DNA of 64,000 nucleotides, taken from CAWBJP01 sp044867425. Lineage in GTDB: Bacteria; Actinomycetota; Acidimicrobiia; IMCC26256; BP-133. Below are positions 59,355 through 64,000 of this stretch, in pieces. The position numbers and the translations under genes are program-made. The first letter of the stretch is position 1, and each line of letters opens with the position of its first letter. Below the pieces are notes generated by a model. The model had not been told where the DNA came from. It saw only the letters and a program-made list of their open reading frames with translations, and searched no databases. Location: positions 1 to 64,000 of the forward strand of contig JBIOUX010000039.1 in assembly GCA_044867425.1 (NCBI GenBank), written 5' to 3'.

Positions 59355-60920
59355 TTAGGCGGAGGTGGTGGAGTTGGCCCCGGCGGGGGCGAGGACGAGC
59401 TCGGGCCGGCGGGTGGCGATGGCGGCGGCCGCCAGCGCCGCGCGGGCGGCGGTGGGAGCGACGAGGCACCCGGCCTCGGCCAGGGTGGCCTGCTGAGCGG
59501 CCAGTCCCTGGGGGTCGGCCTCGGTGCCGAGCACGTAGGCCACGATCTGGGTGCCGGCGGCCCGCACCTCGGCGCAGACCGGGGCCAGGGCGCCGGCGGG
59601 GTCGTCATTGGCGCCGTAGCCCAGGACGACGTCGAGAAGGACGACGGCCGTGGCCGGATTCCGGCTTTCCTCGGCCAGGTGCTCGAGTCGGATGGACGGA
59701 TCGATCATCGGGTGAGGCCGGCCCTTGGTGTACTCCTCCTCACCCAGGTCGAGGCAGATGTGGCTGTCGGGCGGGGCGGGCACGTCCCAGCCCTTGCGCA
59801 GCGGCGTGTTGGAGTGGACCGGGCCCAGCACGCCCGAGAGGAGCACCAGCGCCTCGTAGCACAGGGTGCCGCCCGAGTAGAGGCCACGGACCAGGCGGCG
59901 CCCGGGGTCCATGGTGGCGCAGGCGGCCCGCACCGCCTCGGCCAGGCCGCCGGCGGCGGGGTCGGGCGTGTCCTTCCCGGCCAGCTCCAGGGCCAGGAGC
60001 GCCCCTTCCTCCAGGGTGGTGGCCAGGCGCACCGTGTCCGGGACGGGGATGGGCTCCTTCAAGCCGATGAGGGCGGCGGCCAGGGGCGTGTCGCCGGCTT
60101 CGGCCACCACCGCCTGGGCCACCTCAGGCGATGGCGGCTTGGACACCAGCAGGATCACGTCGGTGCCCGGGTCCTGGCGCAGGGCGGCCACGGCCAGGCG
60201 GGCCATGCGCCCCCCGACCGCTTCCGACAGGTCGCGCCCGCCCACCCCGATGACGGCGGAGACCCCTGCCCCCCACCGGTCGAGGAGGCACATGACCTCC
60301 TGGGCTCCGGTGCCGGCGGCGGCGACCACGCCCACCCGGCCCCGGCGCACGACGTTGGCGAAGCCGAGCCCGCATCCTCCCAGCACGGCCGTCCCCGCCC
60401 CCGGCCCCATGACCAGCCGGCCCAGCGCCCGGCCCCGGTCCTTCAGCTCGATTTCCTCCTCCACCGGGACGTTGTCGGAGAACAACAGCACGTGGAGCCC
60501 GGCGGTCAGGGCCTTGTGGGCTTCGAGGGCGGCGTAGTCGCCGGGGACGGACACGATGGCCAGGTTGGCGTCGGGAAGCTCGGCCACCGCCTCCTCCAGG
60601 CTGAGGGGTTCCGGCGCGGTGCCCGCCCCGTTCCTGCCGCCGCCACCGCGCCTGGGGCCACCCCCGAGGGCGGCGTGGCCGGCGGCCAGGGCCGCTTCGG
60701 CCGCCTCGTCGTCGCCGGCCCGGGCGGCCAGCACGCAGTCGTTGGCCCCGGCCCCGGCCAGGTCGAAGCCCTCGCCCTCCATGATGGCGACGTTGGCCGG
60801 GGTGGCCATGGCCGCCGTGGCCCACTCGACCCCGTCGATCTCCCGCATGGCCCGGGTGGCGGCCATCTGGAGGACCGAGTCGACGTAGGCGTCCTTGAGC
60901 AGGCGCAGCTTGTGGCTCAC
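59355..60920 (-). CDS. fdrA: FdrA-family protein (AllF-like subunit of a carbamoyltransferase)
   Basis: 521 residues. The N terminus KLLLKDAYVDSVLQM-type block reads SHKLRLLKDAYVDSVLQMAA, with MATPANVAIMEGEGFDL. The succinyl-CoA-synthetase-like core has LVMGPGAGTAVLGGCGLGFA, VGVVAAAGTGAQEVMCLLDR and VGGRDLSEAVGG. In Escherichia coli FdrA (AllF) works with YlbE (AllG) and YlbF (AllH) as oxamate carbamoyltransferase, feeding carbamate kinase AllK. A Gly-rich insert (about 85-110) is unusual. GTG 60920 has GGAGG five bases upstream. Confidence 0.88.
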   Translation of the reverse strand: MSHKLRLLKDAYVDSVLQMAATRAMREIDGVEWATAAMATPANVAIMEGEGFDLAGAGANDCVLAARAGDDEAAEAALAAGHAALGGGPRRGGGGRNGAGTAPEPLSLEEAVAELPDANLAIVSVPGDYAALEAHKALTAGLHVLLFSDNVPVEEEIELKDRGRALGRLVMGPGAGTAVLGGCGLGFANVVRRGRVGVVAAAGTGAQEVMCLLDRWGAGVSAVIGVGGRDLSEAVGGRMARLAVAALRQDPGTDVILLVSKPPSPEVAQAVVAEAGDTPLAAALIGLKEPIPVPDTVRLATTLEEGALLALELAGKDTPDPAAGGLAEAVRAACATMDPGRRLVRGLYSGGTLCYEALVLLSGVLGPVHSNTPLRKGWDVPAPPDSHICLDLGEEEYTKGRPHPMIDPSIRLEHLAEESRNPATAVVLLDVVLGYGANDDPAGALAPVCAEVRAAGTQIVAYVLGTEADPQGLAAQQATLAEAGCLVAPTAARAALAAAAIATRRPELVLAPAGANSTTSA

Positions 60921-61155
60921 ATCCGCCTCCGATTCGAGCCATAATCCCCGCCCGGCTCCCGCTCGCCGCCGCCGAAGCTCGGTCGGCGGCAGTGGGCGTC
61001 GCGTGGCGGATAGGAAAAACAGCGTTCACCATAGGAGACGGCACCCCATCTGACAAGCGTCTATCGTTCGGACGCTCTCTGACGCGTTTCTTATGGTTGA
61101 CGCCCATGTCGGAAAGTAGTTAGATTTCACGCCTGGCTGCGAGAGGGAGGTCGAC
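60921..61155. promoter_or_regulatory. Divergent control region between fdrA and the radical SAM gene
   Basis: AT-richer core 61010-61130. AGCGTC (61056-61061) and GACGCT (61071-61076) form an inverted repeat with a 9-bp spacer. TTGACG (61097-61102) and TAGATT (61121-61126), 18 bp apart, are a promoter for the + strand gene. The layout suggests one regulator controlling both operons. Confidence 0.5.
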
Positions 61156-62295
61156 GTGGATGTCGAAACGCCGGTAGACCTCGCCTGGCTGATCACCGAG
61201 CTCCAGAGCCGCGGCCTGCGGGCCGAGACCCCGATGGAGGGCCGGCGGGGCGGGGCGGGCCCCTCGGACTCGGGGATGCTCTGGATCGAAGGGGTGGCCG
61301 TCACCGTCCCCACCGACGCCCCCTGGGCCCGCTCCTCCCCCTATTCGCTGCGGCCCGAGGATGACGGCTTTGGCATCTACCGGGACGGCGCCCGGCTGGC
61401 CGGGGCCTCGGGCAGCCAGCGGCCCCGCTACTACGACCTGACCACCGCCGACGGGATTCCCTACTGGAAGATCGCCCCCCTCCACCTCGACTCGCTGGCC
61501 TCCACCGTCCTCCAGGCCTGCGCCTACTGGGGCAACGACGACCAATGCCGCTTCTGCGGGATCGGCCTGTCGCTGGAGGCCGGCCGTACCATCGCCCGCA
61601 AGTCACCCGAGCAGCTGGCCGAGGTGGCGGTGGCGGCCAAGGAGCTCGACGGCGCCGTCGACGCCACCCTCACCACCGGCTCGACCTCCGCCCCCGACAA
61701 GGGCGCCCTCTACGTGGGCCGCTGCGGGGCGGCCGTCAAGGCGGCCGCCGGCCTGCCCGTCGAGGTCCAGTTCGAACCCCCCGCCGACCTCGACGCCATC
61801 GACGCCGTGGCCGACATGGGCATCGACTCGGTCGGCATCCACGTGGAGACCTTCGACCCCGAGGTCCTGGCCCGGGTGGCGCCGGCCAAGGCCCGCACCG
61901 GCGTCGAGGGCTACTTCGCGGCCTGGGAGCGGGCCGTGGCCCGCTTCGGGCAGGGCCAGGTCTCCACCTACGTGATCCTGGGCATGGGCGAGGACCCCGA
62001 GCTCACCGTGGCCGGGTGCCGGCGGGCCATCGACATGGGCGTCTACCCCTTCGTGGTGCCGCTGCGGCCGATCGCCGGCACCCTCATGGAGGACCACGTA
62101 CCGCCCTCGGCCGCCTACACCGAGTCCATCTACCGCCGGGTGGTGCCCTACCTCACCGCCCGGGGCATCACCGCCGGGGCCGTCTCCGCCGGCTGCGCCC
62201 GCTGCCAGGCCTGCTCGGCCATGGGGGCCATGGAGCGCACCGTCGAGCTGGGGGGCCGGCGGGCCAGCATCCCGCTCCAGGACGCCCGGAGCTGA
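61156..62295 (+). CDS. MSMEG_0568-family radical SAM protein (NitD-like)
   Basis: 379 residues from GTG 61156 (GGGAGG five bases upstream). The cluster motif is CAYWGNDDQCRFCGIG, a CX8CX2C spacing instead of the canonical CX3CX2C and characteristic of this family. A further Cys set CARCQACSAMGAM lies near the C terminus (about 346-358) and may hold an auxiliary cluster. TIM-barrel segments VQFEPPADLDAIDAVADMGI and VSTYVILGMGEDPELTVAGC are clear. In Nit1C clusters it accompanies nitrilase NitC; its reaction is unproven. Confidence 0.9.
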   Translation: MDVETPVDLAWLITELQSRGLRAETPMEGRRGGAGPSDSGMLWIEGVAVTVPTDAPWARSSPYSLRPEDDGFGIYRDGARLAGASGSQRPRYYDLTTADGIPYWKIAPLHLDSLASTVLQACAYWGNDDQCRFCGIGLSLEAGRTIARKSPEQLAEVAVAAKELDGAVDATLTTGSTSAPDKGALYVGRCGAAVKAAAGLPVEVQFEPPADLDAIDAVADMGIDSVGIHVETFDPEVLARVAPAKARTGVEGYFAAWERAVARFGQGQVSTYVILGMGEDPELTVAGCRRAIDMGVYPFVVPLRPIAGTLMEDHVPPSAAYTESIYRRVVPYLTARGITAGAVSAGCARCQACSAMGAMERTVELGGRRASIPLQDARS

Positions 62296-62808
62296 GTGGT
62301 GGCCGAACGCAGCGTCCTCGCCCGCCAGGTTCCCGGGCTCGAAGCCGCCGGGCGGCTGCCGCTGGCGTGCCGGATGGCGCTCAGCGCCGAGGAGCTCGCC
62401 CTGCACCATCGCATCCGCCACCAGGTGTTCGTCGACGAACAGCGCATCTTCACCGGGTCCGACGTCGACGTCCACGACGACGAGGCCGCCACCATCCGGG
62501 TCATCGGGACGGCGGGAGCGGTGGTGGCGGGGGCCGTCCGCCTGTACCCGCTGGAGCCCACCGGCGAGCTGTGGCTGGGCGACCGGCTGGCGGTGCTGCC
62601 CGCCTTCCGCATCCAGGGGCTGGGCAAACCGCTCGTCCGCTTCGCCGTGGCCACCGCCGCCCGCCTCGGGGGCCGGGAGATGCAGGCCCACATCCAGCCG
62701 CCCAACGTCCGCTTCTTCGAGCGGCTGGGCTGGGAGTGCCGGGGCCCGGTGGAGATCTACGTCGGGACCCCCCACCAGCCCATGGCCATCGATCTGACTG
62801 CTCTTTGA
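62296..62808 (+). CDS. Sll0786/MSMEG_0567-family GNAT acetyltransferase (NitE-like)
   Basis: 170 residues. RMALSAEELALHHRIRHQVF with VDEQRIFTGSDVDVHDD, GAVRLYPLEPTGELWLGDRL and GREMQAHIQPPNVRFFERLG match the nitrogen-starvation N-acetyltransferases (Sll0786 N-terminal type). In some genomes this domain is fused to the AIR-synthase-like domain; here the two are separate genes on opposite strands. GTG start directly follows the radical SAM stop with no gap, showing coupling. Confidence 0.87.
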   Translation: MVAERSVLARQVPGLEAAGRLPLACRMALSAEELALHHRIRHQVFVDEQRIFTGSDVDVHDDEAATIRVIGTAGAVVAGAVRLYPLEPTGELWLGDRLAVLPAFRIQGLGKPLVRFAVATAARLGGREMQAHIQPPNVRFFERLGWECRGPVEIYVGTPHQPMAIDLTAL

Positions 62809-62814
62809 GGTGCC

Positions 62815-64000
62815 ATGACACTCGTCCTGCCTGAGGACGTGGCCGTCGTCAACGTCGGCCTCTCGCTCTTCACCGATGCCATCCGGGACCAGGACCGGCC
62901 CGTCCAGAGCGTCGACTGGCGCATCCCGGCCGGCGGCGACCTCGAGGCGGTGGCCGCCCTCCGCCGGCTCTACGGCCCCAAGGCGGAAGCGATCGACGCC
63001 GCCAACGCCGAGGTGGTCCGCCGGCTCGACCAGGGTGTGCCCATGCTGGTGGGGCTGGAGCCCGCCTCCCGGGTCGTGCCCGACCTGGGCGAGCGCACGA
63101 TCCTGCACTGCGGCCCCCCCATCGGCTGGGACGACATGTGCGACCCGCTGCGCCGCTCGGTCCAGGCGGCGGTGGTGGCCGAGGGCTGGGCCGCCAGCCC
63201 CGGTGAGGCGGGCGCCCTGGTGGCCGGAGGCCAGGTCGCGCTCGAGCCGGCCAACGCCCACATGACGGTCATTCCCATGGCCAGCGCCATCGGGCCCTCG
63301 GCCTGGGTGTGGGTGGTCGAGTGCGGCGAGGCCGGCACCCGGGCCTTCTCCGCCGTCAACCAGGGGCCGGGCGAGGTGGCCTGGTTCGGCCGGGACACCC
63401 CCGCCGCCGTCCAGCGCCTGGTCTTCCTGGCCGAGGTGGCGGGCCCCCTGCTGGCGGAAGCCGTGGGCCGGGCCGGGCCCATGGACGTCTTCGGCCTGGC
63501 CGCCCAGGGCCTGCAGATGGGCGACGACGTCCACATGCGCAGCCAGGCCACCACCAACATCCTGTGGCGCCACCTCCTACCCCACCTGGTGGCCCTGGAG
63601 GACCCCCGGCGCGTCGACCTGGCCACCTTCCTGGCGTCCAACCACCTCTTCTTCCTCAACCTGGCCATGGCCGGGGCCCGCTCCCTCACCGAGTGGGCCC
63701 GGCAGGTCCCGGGTTCGAGCGTGGTGTGGAGCATGGCCCGCAACGGGACGACCTTCGGGGTCAAGCTGCCGGGCCTGGACGACTGGTTCCTGGCCCCCGC
63801 CCCGCCCGTCACCCATGCCCTCTACTACTCGGGCGAGGGGCCGGAGACGAGCGCCCCGGACATCGGCGACAGTGCTCTCCTCGAGCTGGTCGGCCTCGGC
63901 GGTCCGGCGGGGGCGGCCTCGCCCGCCGTGGCCTCCTTCGTGGGCGGCACCATGGACGACGCCATCCGCCTCACCCTGGACATGGACCGCATCTGCGCCG
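62815..64000 (+). CDS. YlbE/DUF1116-family protein (AllG-like carbamoyltransferase subunit), cut by the window edge
   Basis: 395 codons are visible without a stop. VAVVNVGLSLFTDAIRDQDR, VDWRIPAGGDLEAVAAL, ILHCGPPIGWDDMCDPLRRS, EGWAASPGEAGALVAGGQVA and MTVIPMASAIGPSAWVWVVE correspond to the conserved DUF1116 blocks. With FdrA and carbamate kinase it reproduces the AllF-AllG-AllK gene set; the third subunit (AllH/YlbF, DUF2877) may lie just right of the window. ATG 62815 has GAGG five bases upstream and lies 6 bases after the acetyltransferase stop. Confidence 0.9.
   Translation, partial: MTLVLPEDVAVVNVGLSLFTDAIRDQDRPVQSVDWRIPAGGDLEAVAALRRLYGPKAEAIDAANAEVVRRLDQGVPMLVGLEPASRVVPDLGERTILHCGPPIGWDDMCDPLRRSVQAAVVAEGWAASPGEAGALVAGGQVALEPANAHMTVIPMASAIGPSAWVWVVECGEAGTRAFSAVNQGPGEVAWFGRDTPAAVQRLVFLAEVAGPLLAEAVGRAGPMDVFGLAAQGLQMGDDVHMRSQATTNILWRHLLPHLVALEDPRRVDLATFLASNHLFFLNLAMAGARSLTEWARQVPGSSVVWSMARNGTTFGVKLPGLDDWFLAPAPPVTHALYYSGEGPETSAPDIGDSALLELVGLGGPAGAASPAVASFVGGTMDDAIRLTLDMDRICA

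Noticed and set aside
58641..60944. Very long open frame (767 codons) on the + strand opposite fdrA and the AIR-synthase-like gene
   Set aside because: Composition is Gly/Gln/His/Arg-rich antisense of strongly GC3-biased genes; the - strand has clear family motifs.
1..64000. CRISPR arrays, insertion sequences, rRNA genes
   Set aside because: No regularly spaced direct repeats, transposase motifs or rRNA sequence were seen while reading both strands.

Overview
The window is very GC-rich and tightly packed, with many ATGA/TGATG overlaps and frequent GTG starts. It carries actinobacterial markers: a WhiB regulator, DinB/maleylpyruvate-isomerase-type proteins of the mycothiol kind, and secreted proteins with repeated GYWLVASDGG-type units, which I associate with Acidimicrobiia. 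My best guess is an uncultured or poorly studied acidimicrobial actinobacterium with autotrophic capacity. That assignment is inferred from gene content only; no rRNA, tRNA, CRISPR array or transposase was seen.

Left part (1-31 kb), mostly housekeeping: a type II NADH dehydrogenase cut by the left edge (-); a TPP riboswitch driving thiO-thiS-thiG-thiD-thiC (+); a secreted alpha/beta hydrolase; a NarL-type response regulator and GAF histidine kinase pair; a MaoC-type hydratase plus CaiB/BaiF CoA-transferase pair (-) resembling the mesaconyl-CoA enzymes of the 3-hydroxypropionate bicycle; two divergent secreted proteins (a phosphodiester glycosidase and a PQQ-type sugar dehydrogenase) sharing C-terminal repeats; a flavin monooxygenase; an HxlR regulator facing a GNAT gene across a two-site operator; a DUF445 membrane protein; an acyl-CoA synthetase; a quinone oxidoreductase; CorA; a PNPOx-type oxidase; a MauG-type dihaem peroxidase; a DUF1003 protein; YeiH and RDD membrane proteins; and two DinB-fold proteins.

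Middle part (30-44.5 kb): an unusual double hotdog plus class III nucleotidyl cyclase fusion with a ROK kinase; AzlC (frameshifted) and AzlD; an SGNH hydrolase; a gene behind an iron-box-like element; a patatin; an encapsulin nanocompartment operon (encapsulated ferritin plus shell); a CbbY-like sugar-bisphosphate phosphatase between GNAT genes; a triple-HTH protein; an AT-richer 0.4 kb stretch; an M23 peptidase; and WhiB.

Right part (44.5-64 kb), the most interesting section: a LysR gene, an XRE-cupin gene, an FAD oxidoreductase, a Sll0783/MSMEG_0572 (NitB-like) protein, cobalt-type nitrile hydratase beta and alpha subunits with a His-tailed accessory protein, OsmC, carbamate kinase, and an MSMEG_0565-like glycosyltransferase. 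These are followed by red-type RuBisCO (cbbL-cbbS-cbbX, -), then a Sll0787-like AIR-synthase-fold protein and FdrA (-). Divergent from those are an MSMEG_0568-like radical SAM protein, an Sll0786-like N-acetyltransferase and a YlbE/DUF1116 protein cut by the right edge. The section thus brings together a Nit1C-like nitrogen-starvation/cyanide-assimilation gene set without its nitrilase, a nitrile hydratase, the FdrA-YlbE-carbamate kinase module of carbamoyl-transfer catabolism, and CO2 fixation. I infer a nitrile- or cyanide-derived nitrogen scavenging route that ends in carbamoyl phosphate, ATP, NH3 and CO2; the sequence shows the gene set but not the chemistry.

A family of 48-49 bp imperfect palindromes with different but base-paired stems follows stop codons at five places. 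Three genes (near 6.6, 33.25 and 50.65 kb) each carry an apparent single-base frameshift.
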